Below, piece by piece: positions 1 through 7,196 of a stretch of DNA of 12,779 nucleotides (position 1 is its first letter; the number at the start of each line of letters is the position of its first letter). A model generated the notes under the pieces. It was given only the letters and a program-made list of their open reading frames with translations, made no database searches and was not told the DNA's origin. The translations under genes were made by a program, and so were the position numbers. The stretch lies in assembly GCA_045629205.1 (NCBI GenBank), contig JAZQQT010000112.1:1-12779 (forward strand), in the 5' to 3' direction. Source of the stretch: JAZQLP01 sp045629205 (GTDB taxonomy: Bacteria > Bacillota > Clostridia > Oscillospirales > UBA644).

Positions 1-228
1 ATTCTTGTTAAAAACGGTCTGATAAAAAAGCTTTCATTCGACGGAAAATCCGACCGCTTTGACAATATAAAGCCGCACGACCATCTGATATGTATAAAAT
101 GCGGAAAAATCACAGATGTCTTTTCAGACGATCTGACCGACAAATTCAAAGCATTAACAAAACAGGATATTATATCGTATGATATCAATATCTTTTATAC
201 CTGCGAAAACTGCAGAGAAAGTGTCTGA
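1..228 (+). CDS. PerR/Fur-family metal-dependent regulator, C-terminal part (5' end outside window)
   Basis: The first 75 codons visible form the dimerisation and metal-binding half of a Fur-superfamily repressor; the winged-helix DNA-binding half lies upstream of the window. Visible residue 21 (Asp in R-F-D), 26 and 28 (H-D-H), the C-I-K-C pair at 31/34, Asp39 and a second C-E-N-C pair at 68/71 match the family's regulatory metal site and structural Cys4 zinc site. The Asp (not Glu) at position 39, in C-G-K-I-T-D, is the residue that in PerR proteins goes with peroxide sensing through Fe-catalysed His oxidation. The stop codon is 2 bp before an oxygen-defence gene, so the two are almost certainly one operon, and PerR-type regulators commonly control exactly such genes. 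The spacing Asp21 to His26 is one residue shorter than in Bacillus subtilis PerR, so a Zur or Fur role is not fully excluded. Confidence 0.85.
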   Translation: MLVKNGLIKKLSFDGKSDRFDNIKPHDHLICIKCGKITDVFSDDLTDKFKALTKQDIISYDINIFYTCENCRESV

Positions 229-230
229 TC

Positions 231-1415
231 ATGAATGAGAAAGCGATGTTTAAATTAAGTTACGGACTTTTTGTCCTGACCGCGCGTGATAACGGTAAAG
301 ATAACGGCTGTATCGTAAATACCGTAACGCAGGTCACATCCCGGCCGAACAGAATCACGGTCGCCGTAAACAAAGCGAATTTAACACACGATATGATTCT
401 GTCAACAGGAGTATTCAACGTTTCGATTCTTTCCGAAAAATCAAAATTCGCAACCTACAGGCATTGGGGATTTCAGTCCGGCAAAACAACCGACAAAACA
501 GAGAATATCACTTTTGCAAGAGCGAATAACGGAGTCATATATTTAGAGGAAGAGACAAACGCTTTTATTTCGGCAAAGGTTGTTTCGGCAACGGATCTCG
601 GAACACACACAATGTTTCTTGCCGAAGTAACGGACTGCGAAATATTATCCGATGACGAATCGGTAACATATTCTTTTTATCAGAGAAACATTAAAGAAAA
701 ACCTTCCGCGTCAACGATAAGGAAAGGTTTTATATGCACTGTCTGCGGATATATCTATGAAGGCGACACTCTTCCCGCAGACTATATCTGCCCGATATGC
801 AAGCATCCCGCATCTGATTTTATACTATACGAAACCGAAATTAAAATAAACAATAACATTACGAAAGAGGATAAAAAAATGAGCAAATACTCAGGAACAC
901 AGACAGAAAAAAATCTTCAGGCTGCTTTTGCAGGCGAATCTCAGGCAAGAAACAAATACACCTACTTCGCATCCGCAGCAAAAAAAGAAGGTTACGAACA
1001 GATTTCGGCTCTTTTCCAGAAAACAGCCGATAACGAAAAAGAACACGCAAAACTCTGGTTAAAAGAACTTGAAGGTATCGGAGATACAGCGCAGAATCTC
1101 GCAGCTGCGGCAGACGGTGAAAACTTCGAATGGACCGATATGTATGAAAATTTCGCAAAAACAGCCGAAGCTGAAGGCTTTAAGGCTCTCGCTGCAAAAT
1201 TCCGTATGGTAGCCGCTATCGAAAAGCATCACGAAGAACGTTATCGCGCTCTTCTTAAAAATGTTGAAACTGCCGCCGTATTCGAAAAAAGCGAAGTTAA
1301 AGTATGGGAATGCAGAAACTGCGGACATATCATCGTCGGAACAAAAGCGCCCGAAGCATGCCCGGTATGCGCGCATCCGAAGAGCTATTTCGAAATCAAC
1401 TCCGAAAATTATTAA
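231..1415 (+). CDS. Flavin reductase-rubredoxin protein (Hrb type) joined in frame to a complete rubrerythrin
   Basis: 394 residues. Residues 1-155 resemble the FMN-binding flavin reductase domain. Residues about 165-205 are a rubredoxin with C-x2-C-G-Y and C-P-I-C. Residues 206-216 are a Lys/Asn-rich linker. From Met217 a full 178-residue rubrerythrin follows: a ferritin-like diiron four-helix domain with Glu in the G-E-S-Q-A-R helix, E-K-E-H and E-K-H-H (two ExxH motifs), then a second rubredoxin with C-R-N-C-G-H and C-P-V-C. Known roles: Hrb passes electrons from NAD(P)H through FMN and rubredoxin, and rubrerythrin reduces H2O2 in anaerobes. Joined, they could form a self-sufficient cytoplasmic NAD(P)H peroxidase. 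The gene starts 2 bp after the PerR-like stop, with a weak GAGAAAG-type site, so translational coupling is likely. The odd point is that Met217 has its own excellent Shine-Dalgarno site, so rubrerythrin may also or only be made separately from 879. Confidence 0.85.
   Translation: MNEKAMFKLSYGLFVLTARDNGKDNGCIVNTVTQVTSRPNRITVAVNKANLTHDMILSTGVFNVSILSEKSKFATYRHWGFQSGKTTDKTENITFARANNGVIYLEEETNAFISAKVVSATDLGTHTMFLAEVTDCEILSDDESVTYSFYQRNIKEKPSASTIRKGFICTVCGYIYEGDTLPADYICPICKHPASDFILYETEIKINNNITKEDKKMSKYSGTQTEKNLQAAFAGESQARNKYTYFASAAKKEGYEQISALFQKTADNEKEHAKLWLKELEGIGDTAQNLAAAADGENFEWTDMYENFAKTAEAEGFKALAAKFRMVAAIEKHHEERYRALLKNVETAAVFEKSEVKVWECRNCGHIIVGTKAPEACPVCAHPKSYFEINSENY
863..881 (+). promoter_or_regulatory. 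Internal Shine-Dalgarno and ATG for free-standing rubrerythrin
   Basis: GAAAGAGG at 863-870 sits 8 nt before an ATG at 879-881. The protein from this ATG begins with the usual start of rubrerythrins (M-S-K-Y-S-G-T-Q-T-E-K-N-L) and would have 178 residues (879-1415), a normal length for the family. The stretch 838-878 is A-rich and looks like a non-coding spacer that happens to be open in frame. This supports either dual production (fusion plus free rubrerythrin) or a recently lost stop codon, or sequencing error, at the end of the upstream gene. Confidence 0.7.
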
Positions 1416-1427
1416 TCAAAACTTTTC

Positions 1428-1456
1428 AGCGGAAGGAAAACCTTCCGCTTTTTTTA
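1428..1456 (+). terminator. Rho-independent terminator of the oxygen-defence operon
   Basis: A perfect 9-bp stem, AGCGGAAGG (1428-1436) with CCTTCCGCT (1441-1449), has an AAAA loop and a run of T from 1449 to 1455. It starts 12 bp after the rubrerythrin stop codon. Confidence 0.93.
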
Positions 1457-1485
1457 TTGACAGTAAGATTTAAATAAAGTATAAT
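1457..1485 (+). promoter_or_regulatory. Consensus vegetative (sigma-A) promoter for the GH36 pair
   Basis: TTGACA at 1457-1462 and TATAAT at 1480-1485 are both exact consensus hexamers with an ideal 17-bp spacer. The -35 box directly abuts the T run of the preceding terminator. Transcription should start near 1492, giving a leader of only about 20 nt before the AGGAGAG ribosome binding site (1501-1507) and the ATG at 1513. No obvious operator palindrome is seen, so strong and possibly constitutive expression is inferred. Confidence 0.88.
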
Positions 1486-1512
1486 ACGAGAAAAAATATC
1501 AGGAGAGAAAAA

Positions 1513-3252
1513 ATGGTTTTTGAATTACTTGAGAATTATAATGAAGATTCGAAAGTAACGTTTACGGAAAGAACCAACCCCGAATATCCCGGCGTTACTT
1601 TTGTTGACATGGACGTTGTATTCAAAGAAGAAGCCGTTCCGAAAATAATCAAATACAAGCTGCGCCTGCCAATTAAAGACGTATACGGCACACAGGCGTT
1701 TTCAACTTTATACGATCATCACAACCCGCCGAACTGGGAAGGCTGCAAGAATATGTCTACAGTTGACAAAGACGGTCCTCTTCTTCAGCTTATTTCATCC
1801 CAGAACAGAAACAGAGTCCTTATCGCATACTCGGATGCCGTCAACGATGAGGAAATCACCGCCGGCGTAAAAGAAGAAACGGCGGAAGAAGAATTCTTTC
1901 TCGGGTTCTTTATGAATCACTGCCGCAAGATGAAGGAATACCATGTTACGATTTACATCGATACAACCGACAGATTCTATCAGGATTCGATAAAAGACGT
2001 TTGCAGATTCTGGGAAAAGGAATGCGGATACGAATACGCCTACACACCCGAAGCCGCAAAAAAGCCGCTTTATTCCACTTGGTATACACTGCATCACCAT
2101 CAATACGCCGATAAAATCATCACGCAATGCGAACTCGCAAAACAATACGGCATGGAAACGGTTATCGTTGACGACGGCTGGCAATTCGATAACGAGGGCG
2201 GATACAATCTCTGCGGCGACTGGAACCTGAGCCCCGTCAAAATACCCGACATGAACGGATTTGTAAACCGTATTCACGATATCGGCATGAAGCTGATGCT
2301 GTGGTTCTCCCTTTCCCATTGCGGAAAAGATTCCGAAGCATACAAAAAATTCAATGATAAAATTCTTGACAGAAACGGGTGGATACCGACATTCGATCCG
2401 AGATATCCCGATGTTCGTGAGTATCTCACCGAAAGAATAGCCGGACAGGCGATCAACTGGGGACTTGACGGCGTTAAAATCGACTTCGTTGACTCATTCT
2501 GCTATTCTCCCGAAGTCCCATTCAGCGACGACAGAAGAGATTTTGAAAGTATTTACGATGCGATTCCGGCTCTTTTACAGTCCATCAATGATAAAGTCAA
2601 GGCATACAACCCCGATTTTCTTATAGAATTCAGACAGAAATATTACGGACCCGCAATCAGAAAATACGGAAATATGATACGAGTGTCGGACTGCCCGGAC
2701 GACTCAATGAGAAACCACGTTGCGGGAACCAGCATGAGAATGCTGCTCGGACCGCAGGCCGTTCATTCCGATATGCTTATGTGGCACAACGATGATCCGG
2801 TTGAATCCGTTGCGATGCAGTTCCTCTGCTGTATGTTTATCATTCCTCAGATCTCGGTTCATCTCGATGAAATTCCCGAAGCTCATAAAGCCGCGTTAAA
2901 GACATTCCTGGATTTCTGGACGGAACACAGAGACACACTTCTTGACGGCGAGCTGATAGCCGATAATCCGCTTCAGAACTATTCGATCGTCCGTTCCTCA
3001 AAAGACGGAGAAATGATAGCCGTTGCTCACTCAAAGCCTCTTCTCAATTTAAGTGAATTCAAAAATCTTTATTTCTTTAACGCCACAGACGAAAAACGTC
3101 TCTTCATCTATGCGGAAAAGGATATGGGCAGCGTTTCGGCAACAGTTAAAGACTGCTGCGGCAATGTCGTTTCCGAAAATAATTATAATCTTACCGCAGG
3201 GATTCATTATTTTGATGTTCCGAGAAGCGGAATGCTGAATCTGACAAAATAA
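1513..3252 (+). CDS. GH36-like (clan GH-D) alpha-galactosidase, cytoplasmic, tandem copy A
   Basis: 579 residues. An N-terminal beta-rich region (about 1-180) precedes a TIM barrel (about 185-470) and a short C-terminal beta domain. Family hallmarks are the barrel strand V-I-V-D-D-G-W (217-223), a D-P-R-Y-P segment (295-299), L-D-G-V-K-I-D-F (318-325) whose K-x-D Asp324 is the predicted nucleophile, and R-V-S-D-C-P-D-D (390-397) with Asp393 the likely acid/base. The 69-residue spacing fits GH36 enzymes. The expected reaction is retaining hydrolysis of terminal alpha-galactosides such as melibiose or raffinose-family sugars; alpha-N-acetylgalactosaminidase activity cannot be excluded. There is no signal peptide, so it should act in the cytoplasm on imported sugars, but no transporter is in the window. 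It is shorter than classic ~720-residue GH36 enzymes. The start is set by AGGAGAG at 1501-1507. First gene of a two-gene operon with its paralogue. Confidence 0.85.
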   Translation: MVFELLENYNEDSKVTFTERTNPEYPGVTFVDMDVVFKEEAVPKIIKYKLRLPIKDVYGTQAFSTLYDHHNPPNWEGCKNMSTVDKDGPLLQLISSQNRNRVLIAYSDAVNDEEITAGVKEETAEEEFFLGFFMNHCRKMKEYHVTIYIDTTDRFYQDSIKDVCRFWEKECGYEYAYTPEAAKKPLYSTWYTLHHHQYADKIITQCELAKQYGMETVIVDDGWQFDNEGGYNLCGDWNLSPVKIPDMNGFVNRIHDIGMKLMLWFSLSHCGKDSEAYKKFNDKILDRNGWIPTFDPRYPDVREYLTERIAGQAINWGLDGVKIDFVDSFCYSPEVPFSDDRRDFESIYDAIPALLQSINDKVKAYNPDFLIEFRQKYYGPAIRKYGNMIRVSDCPDDSMRNHVAGTSMRMLLGPQAVHSDMLMWHNDDPVESVAMQFLCCMFIIPQISVHLDEIPEAHKAALKTFLDFWTEHRDTLLDGELIADNPLQNYSIVRSSKDGEMIAVAHSKPLLNLSEFKNLYFFNATDEKRLFIYAEKDMGSVSATVKDCCGNVVSENNYNLTAGIHYFDVPRSGMLNLTK

Positions 3253-3253
3253 A

Positions 3254-3267
3254 AGGTGAATATTATG
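3254..3267 (+). promoter_or_regulatory. Ribosome binding site that fixes the start of GH36 copy B
   Basis: AGGTGA at 3254-3259 lies 5 nt before ATG 3265-3267. An in-frame GTG at 3256 is inside this site and so cannot be its own start. Starting at 3265 also aligns both GH36 paralogues so that the F-T-E-R motif falls at residues 17-20 in each. Confidence 0.8.
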
Positions 3268-5010
3268 GATCTGAAAGTATGGACCAACGAAAACGAAGGG
3301 TCGACAGTCAATTTTACCGAAAGAACCGATTCCGGTTTTCCGGGGATAAAATTCATTGATATTGACATAGAATTCAAGGAATACGCAAATCCGAAAAAAA
3401 TAGTAATCGCTTGGTATATGCCTATTATCGACGCATACGGGCTGCAGGATTTCGGAGTAATGTATGACAGAAACAATCCCCCGTCATGGCACCCGAGAGT
3501 AAACTATTTCTCGGGAAACAGATATGCCCCGTTTCAGCAGTTGGTATCGTCCGACGGAAGAAACAGCCTGACACTGACTCTTTCGGATGCGACCACCTAC
3601 TCGAATATAAAATGCGGTGTTGAAGAACCCTTTGCCGCAGAAGAAATTATTCTCGACCTCTTTAATTGCCCCTGTCCGAAAATGAAGGATTATCATGTTA
3701 CGGTCTATATAGACGACAACGACAAGCCTTATGATGAAGCCGTAACATCGGTGCTTCGTTTCTGGGAAGAAAAATGCGGATACAAATACGCCTTTACTCC
3801 GGATGACGCAAGAGAACCTCTTTATTCCGCATGGTATTCTTTCCACAGAGATCAATATGCGGATAAAATCGTTGAACAGTGTAAAATGGCAGTCAAATAC
3901 GGTATGAAGGTCGTTATCGTTGACGACGGTTGGGAACTTGCCGAAAACAACCACGGCTTCCAATCCGGCGGTGACTGGGAACCATATCTGCCAAAAGTTC
4001 ACGATATGAAAGAATTCGCCCGCCGTGTTCATGAAACCGGTATGAAAATCATGGTTTGGTTTTCACCCGCTCACTGCGGTCCTTACACAAAGGCATATCA
4101 GAGATTCAAGGATATGCTCGTCAATCCCGATTCCGGTGAAGATCCCGTTTTCGACCCCAGATATCCCGAAGTCCGCAAATATCTGGAAGAGAGAATCGCA
4201 GATCAGGCAATAGAGTGGGACCTTGACGGATTCAAGCTCGATTTTATCGACGCGATGTTCCCGGGGAAGACCACTCCTCCGATAAACGACAGAATGGATT
4301 TTGACAGTGTTTACGATGCCGTTGACGCTTTGCTTAAAGCGATAACGGATAAAGTCAGAGCATTCAAGCCCGATTTTCTTATAGAATTCAGACAGGCATA
4401 TTTCGGTCCCGCAATCAGACAATACGGAAATATGCTCAGGGTTTCCGACTGTCCGGATGATTCCATGAGAAACCACGTCGCAGGTATATGGATGAGGCAG
4501 ACAGTAGGTCCGCAATCGGTTCATTCCGATATGCTTATGTGGCACAACGACGATCCTGTGGAATCTGTTGCAAATCAGTTTTTATGCTGCATGTATCTGG
4601 TTCCTCAAATATCGATGCGGTTGGACGAATTGAACGAAGAACACAAACTTGCGCTTAAAACATTCCTCGATTTCTGGACGGAGCACAAGGATACTCTGCT
4701 TTTCGGAAAACTGACCGCCGATAATCCGACAAGAAATTATACCTTGGTCAAAGCCGAAAAAGACGGGGAAATAATCGCTGTCGCCCATGCAAAACCGGTG
4801 TTGACCGTTGATGATTTCGACAAATTATATCTTTTCAACGCTTCAGACGAAAACAAGCTGATAGTATTCGCCGAAAAGGATTTCAAAGAAGTCTGCATAA
4901 CAATCACCGACTGCTGCGGAAGAACAGTGTCCGAAAAGAAATACTCTCTTACCAAAGGTGCGCACATTTTTGATGTTCCGAAAAGCGGAATGCTGCGGAT
5001 AAATCGCTGA
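3265..5010 (+). CDS. GH36-like (clan GH-D) alpha-galactosidase, cytoplasmic, tandem copy B
   Basis: 581 residues, alignable with copy A end to end. It shares V-I-V-D-D-G-W (217-223), D-G-F-K-L-D-F with predicted nucleophile Asp326, R-V-S-D-C-P-D-D with predicted acid/base Asp395, the D-S-M-R-N-H-V-A-G stretch and the H-S-D-M-L-M-W-H-N-D-D segment. DNA identity is locally perfect: 27 bp (2611-2637 and 4369-4395) and 32 bp (2761-2792 and 4519-4550), both over active-site coding regions. Differences concentrate in the beta-alpha loops near the substrate pocket, for example residues 226-242 (longer by two here) and 330-342, so the two copies may prefer different galactosides. There is no signal peptide. 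It begins 12 bp after the stop of copy A and shares its transcript; a terminator follows at 5025. Whether both are active galactosidases is inference from conserved catalytic residues. Confidence 0.85.
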   Translation: MDLKVWTNENEGSTVNFTERTDSGFPGIKFIDIDIEFKEYANPKKIVIAWYMPIIDAYGLQDFGVMYDRNNPPSWHPRVNYFSGNRYAPFQQLVSSDGRNSLTLTLSDATTYSNIKCGVEEPFAAEEIILDLFNCPCPKMKDYHVTVYIDDNDKPYDEAVTSVLRFWEEKCGYKYAFTPDDAREPLYSAWYSFHRDQYADKIVEQCKMAVKYGMKVVIVDDGWELAENNHGFQSGGDWEPYLPKVHDMKEFARRVHETGMKIMVWFSPAHCGPYTKAYQRFKDMLVNPDSGEDPVFDPRYPEVRKYLEERIADQAIEWDLDGFKLDFIDAMFPGKTTPPINDRMDFDSVYDAVDALLKAITDKVRAFKPDFLIEFRQAYFGPAIRQYGNMLRVSDCPDDSMRNHVAGIWMRQTVGPQSVHSDMLMWHNDDPVESVANQFLCCMYLVPQISMRLDELNEEHKLALKTFLDFWTEHKDTLLFGKLTADNPTRNYTLVKAEKDGEIIAVAHAKPVLTVDDFDKLYLFNASDENKLIVFAEKDFKEVCITITDCCGRTVSEKKYSLTKGAHIFDVPKSGMLRINR

Positions 5011-5024
5011 TATAGTATTATTAC

Positions 5025-5066
5025 AATACCGTGAGCAACACTGTTTGCCACGGTATTTTTTTGTTT
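5025..5066 (+). terminator. Rho-independent terminator after the GH36 pair
   Basis: A 9-bp perfect stem, AATACCGTG (5025-5033) with CACGGTATT (5049-5057), is extended inside by GCAA/TTGC with one bulged A and followed by TTTTTTTGTTT (5056-5066). It separates the GH36 operon from the lipoprotein operon. The spacer 5067-5201 is AT-rich and I see no gene or RNA in it. Confidence 0.9.
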
Positions 5067-5201
5067 ATCAAACCGATAGCAGCCTGCGATACAGAACCGT
5101 AATCAAATTGTCAATGAAGATTACCGAAAGCTTTTTTAAGAACGATTGGTAAACACGGGAATAATAAAAAGAATACCGAAAGAAAAGTATTTTTTTAGTA
5201 T

Positions 5202-5229
5202 TTGACAATTCTGCCGTTTATGCTATAAT
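5202..5229 (+). promoter_or_regulatory. Consensus sigma-A promoter with extended -10 for the lipoprotein array operon
   Basis: TTGACA at 5202-5207 and TATAAT at 5224-5229 are separated by 16 bp, with TGC just upstream of the -10 (extended -10, TGnTATAAT). Both hexamers are exact consensus. The predicted start of transcription is near 5236; the leader of about 30 nt carries AAAGAGAG (5255-5262) five bases before the ATG at 5268. This is the only promoter I can see for the run of seven closely spaced genes up to 11634. Confidence 0.87.
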
Positions 5230-5267
5230 AAGTATATATCTGAAAGTGTTTCCGAAAGAGAGCTGTT

Positions 5268-6230
5268 ATGAAAGAATCGTTTACAAAAATCACGGTATTT
5301 ATCCTTACGGTCGTTTTTATGTTTTCAATACCTGCCTGCAGCGATAAGCGCAATCAACCGGTTGAGCCCGATATTACGGATGACCCGAAAGTGACAGAGC
5401 CGCTTATTTACAGCCACGTCGTTATTCTGGGAGTTGACGGAGCGGGAGCCTTTTTCAATCAGACAGACACACCGAATATTGACAGAATATTTGCCGACGG
5501 AGCAACGACGTATTCGGCATCGGCTGAAATACCGACGATAAGCGCGCAGAACTGGGGTTCTATGATCCACGGAGTCGCCTGCGACGTTCACGGTTTCACA
5601 AACGATATTGTATCCGCCTCGACGATCGATTCATCATATGAGTATCCGTCGATATTCAAAGTAATAAAAGGTTGCAAGCCCGAAGCGAATCTGTGTTCGG
5701 TCGTCAAATGGGGTCCGATCAATTACGGACTTATAGAATGGGATATCGGCGTTCACATGTATGATTGCGAAAATGATCTCGAAGTAACCGAAATGACCGA
5801 ACGGATGATAAAGGATTTCTATCCGGAATTTTTATTTGTTCAATTTGATGAGGTCGACGAAACAGGACACTCCTACGGATACGGTTCGCAGGAATATCTC
5901 GACCGTATCACCACCATAGACGGCTACATAGGAAGAATTTTCGATACATACGACGAACTCGGTATTCTTGCCGATACGCTTTTTATAGTGGTTGCCGACC
6001 ACGGAGGAACAAATTTCCGGGCAGACGGCGTGGATTATCACGATCACGGCGGAACAACCCCGGAAGAAACAAATGTATTTCTCGGCATCGCAGGTCCGTC
6101 GGTGGCGAATACCGAATTAAAAGACGTAAGAAACATGGACGTCGCGGCAATAACGGCGGCGGCTCTCGGCATTGAAATACCAGAAATCTGGACATCAAAG
6201 GTTCCGGATGGACTTTTTACAGACAGGTAG
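5268..6230 (+). CDS. Surface lipoprotein, alkaline phosphatase superfamily (type I phosphodiesterase-like), array copy 1
   Basis: 320 residues. Residues 1-24 are a lipoprotein signal peptide (Lys-rich start, hydrophobic core, lipobox I-P-A-C24), so the mature protein should be lipid-anchored outside the membrane; a Pro/Asp-rich tether (25-46) leads to the catalytic domain. Predicted active-site residues, by the pattern of nucleotide pyrophosphatase/phosphodiesterases, are Asp57 (G-V-D-G), nucleophile Ser92 (P-T-I-S), Asp197 and His201 (D-E-T-G-H), Asp244-His245 (A-D-H-G-G-T) and His260 (D-H-G-G-T-T-P-E-E). That is a full two-metal site, with Ser instead of the Thr usual in phosphodiesterases. 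It is expected to cut phosphate mono- or diesters outside the cell; the substrate is unknown. Cys105 and Cys143 could pair. First gene of the operon. Its nucleophile region is nearly identical in DNA to copy 4. The sulfatase C-x-P-S-R signature is absent. Confidence 0.87.
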   Translation: MKESFTKITVFILTVVFMFSIPACSDKRNQPVEPDITDDPKVTEPLIYSHVVILGVDGAGAFFNQTDTPNIDRIFADGATTYSASAEIPTISAQNWGSMIHGVACDVHGFTNDIVSASTIDSSYEYPSIFKVIKGCKPEANLCSVVKWGPINYGLIEWDIGVHMYDCENDLEVTEMTERMIKDFYPEFLFVQFDEVDETGHSYGYGSQEYLDRITTIDGYIGRIFDTYDELGILADTLFIVVADHGGTNFRADGVDYHDHGGTTPEETNVFLGIAGPSVANTELKDVRNMDVAAITAAALGIEIPEIWTSKVPDGLFTDR

Positions 6231-6231
6231 G
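6225..6231 (+). promoter_or_regulatory. Shine-Dalgarno overlapping the stop codon, copy 1 to copy 2
   Basis: AGGTAGG spans the last Arg codon (AGG) and the TAG stop (6228-6230) of copy 1 and lies 8 nt before the ATG at 6240. A ribosome terminating on copy 1 therefore sits on the initiation site of copy 2, which favours coupled translation. Confidence 0.75.
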
Positions 6232-6239
6232 TATATTTT

Positions 6240-7187
6240 ATGAAAAACAGAATCGTAAAAACATCAGCGCTGTTTCTTGCGACAGTTTTTATTCTCGCAT
6301 CAACTGCCTGTCGGAACAAACAGCAGCCGCTCGTCCCCCCGGACCCACCGGAAGATCGGACACCGATGATTTACAGTCATGTCGCAATAATAGGTGTTGA
6401 CGGCGGAGGAAATTTCTTTAATAAAACGGATACGCCGAATATGGACAGAATATTCTCGGAAGGCGCGACAACATACTCGGCGACGACAGAGATTCCGTCA
6501 AGCAGCACCGAAAACTGGACATCGATGTTTTTGGGAGTCGGATGCGACATTCACGGCTGCCCGAGGAACTTTGACTCCTCATTCACTTATCCGTCGGTTT
6601 TCCGTCTTCTCCGCCAGAAGGATCCGAATGCCGATATGTGCTCGTTTGTGTGCTGGGAAACAATAAACTCTTTCATCGAGTGGGATATCGGTCTTCTCGA
6701 TTACAGAGGCAAAAACGATAAAAACAGCGACAGGCTGATTGCCGAAAAAGCGGAAAAGACAGTTCTTGATTTCTGCCCCGAGCTTTTGTTTATCCAGTTC
6801 AACGCTTCGGACGGTTACGGACACGATTACGGTTTCGGGCTTAAAGAGGAGCTTGATTACATAACGGTTCTGGATGAATACATCGGCAGAATCTATCAGG
6901 CATACGATGATATGGGAATACTTGACGAAACGCTGTTTATCGTTACGGCGGACCACGGAGGAACCCATTATGTTGACGAAAACGGAATGACCGTAGGAAG
7001 CCACGGAGGAACTTCTCCCGAAGAAACGACGGTTTTCATCGGTGTTGCCGGAAAAACAGTTGCAAATACCGATCTCGGAGCAATCAGAAACAGAGACGTT
7101 GCCGCAATAACGGCGGCGGCTCTCGGCATTGAAATACCCGAAATATGGACATCAAAGGTTCCGGAGGGACTTTTTACCGACAGGTAG
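6240..7187 (+). CDS. Surface lipoprotein, alkaline phosphatase superfamily (type I phosphodiesterase-like), array copy 2
   Basis: 315 residues. The signal peptide ends in S-T-A-C24, with a short tether rich in Pro (30-38). Predicted active-site residues are Asp54, nucleophile Ser89 (P-S-S-S), Asp191 and His195 (D-G-Y-G-H), Asp238-His239 and His255 (S-H-G-G-T-S-P-E-E). The segment after the nucleophile (103-122) is shorter than in copies 1 and 3: G-C-P-R-N replaces G-F-T-N-D and about six residues are missing. The Q-F-D of the other copies is Q-F-N here (Asn188), a change just outside the metal ligands. It keeps Cys102 and Cys134, equivalent to the copy 1 pair, and adds Cys107 and Cys138. The last ~95 bp before the C-terminal motif are almost identical to copy 3 (7044-7138 against 8010-8104, five differences). 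The start is set by the overlapping AGGTAGG. Confidence 0.87.
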   Translation: MKNRIVKTSALFLATVFILASTACRNKQQPLVPPDPPEDRTPMIYSHVAIIGVDGGGNFFNKTDTPNMDRIFSEGATTYSATTEIPSSSTENWTSMFLGVGCDIHGCPRNFDSSFTYPSVFRLLRQKDPNADMCSFVCWETINSFIEWDIGLLDYRGKNDKNSDRLIAEKAEKTVLDFCPELLFIQFNASDGYGHDYGFGLKEELDYITVLDEYIGRIYQAYDDMGILDETLFIVTADHGGTHYVDENGMTVGSHGGTSPEETTVFIGVAGKTVANTDLGAIRNRDVAAITAAALGIEIPEIWTSKVPEGLFTDR

Positions 7188-7188
7188 G
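7182..7188 (+). promoter_or_regulatory. Shine-Dalgarno overlapping the stop codon, copy 2 to copy 3
   Basis: The same AGGTAGG arrangement as after copy 1: the terminal AGG Arg codon plus TAG stop (7185-7187) form the ribosome binding site, 8 nt before the ATG at 7197. Confidence 0.75.
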
Positions 7189-7196
7189 AATATTTT

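Noticed and set aside
1261..1473. Overlapping + strand frame across the rubrerythrin end and terminator
   Set aside because: It reads the rubrerythrin DNA in another frame and runs through the terminator hairpin; no binding site or motif.
3256..3264. GTG at 3256 as start of GH36 copy B
   Set aside because: It lies inside the ribosome binding site for the ATG at 3265, and the ATG start aligns the two paralogues.
1795..4545. Long open frames on the minus strand opposite the GH36 genes (e.g. 1795-2319, 3484-4032, 4063-4545)
   Set aside because: They are antisense shadows of strongly conserved + strand genes, have no ribosome binding site or recognisable protein motif, and recur in the same relative places in both paralogues because of codon bias.
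5242..5252. GAAAGTGTTTC inverted repeat in the leader of the array operon as an operator
   Set aside because: The arms are only four bases and do not extend; expected by chance in AT-rich sequence.
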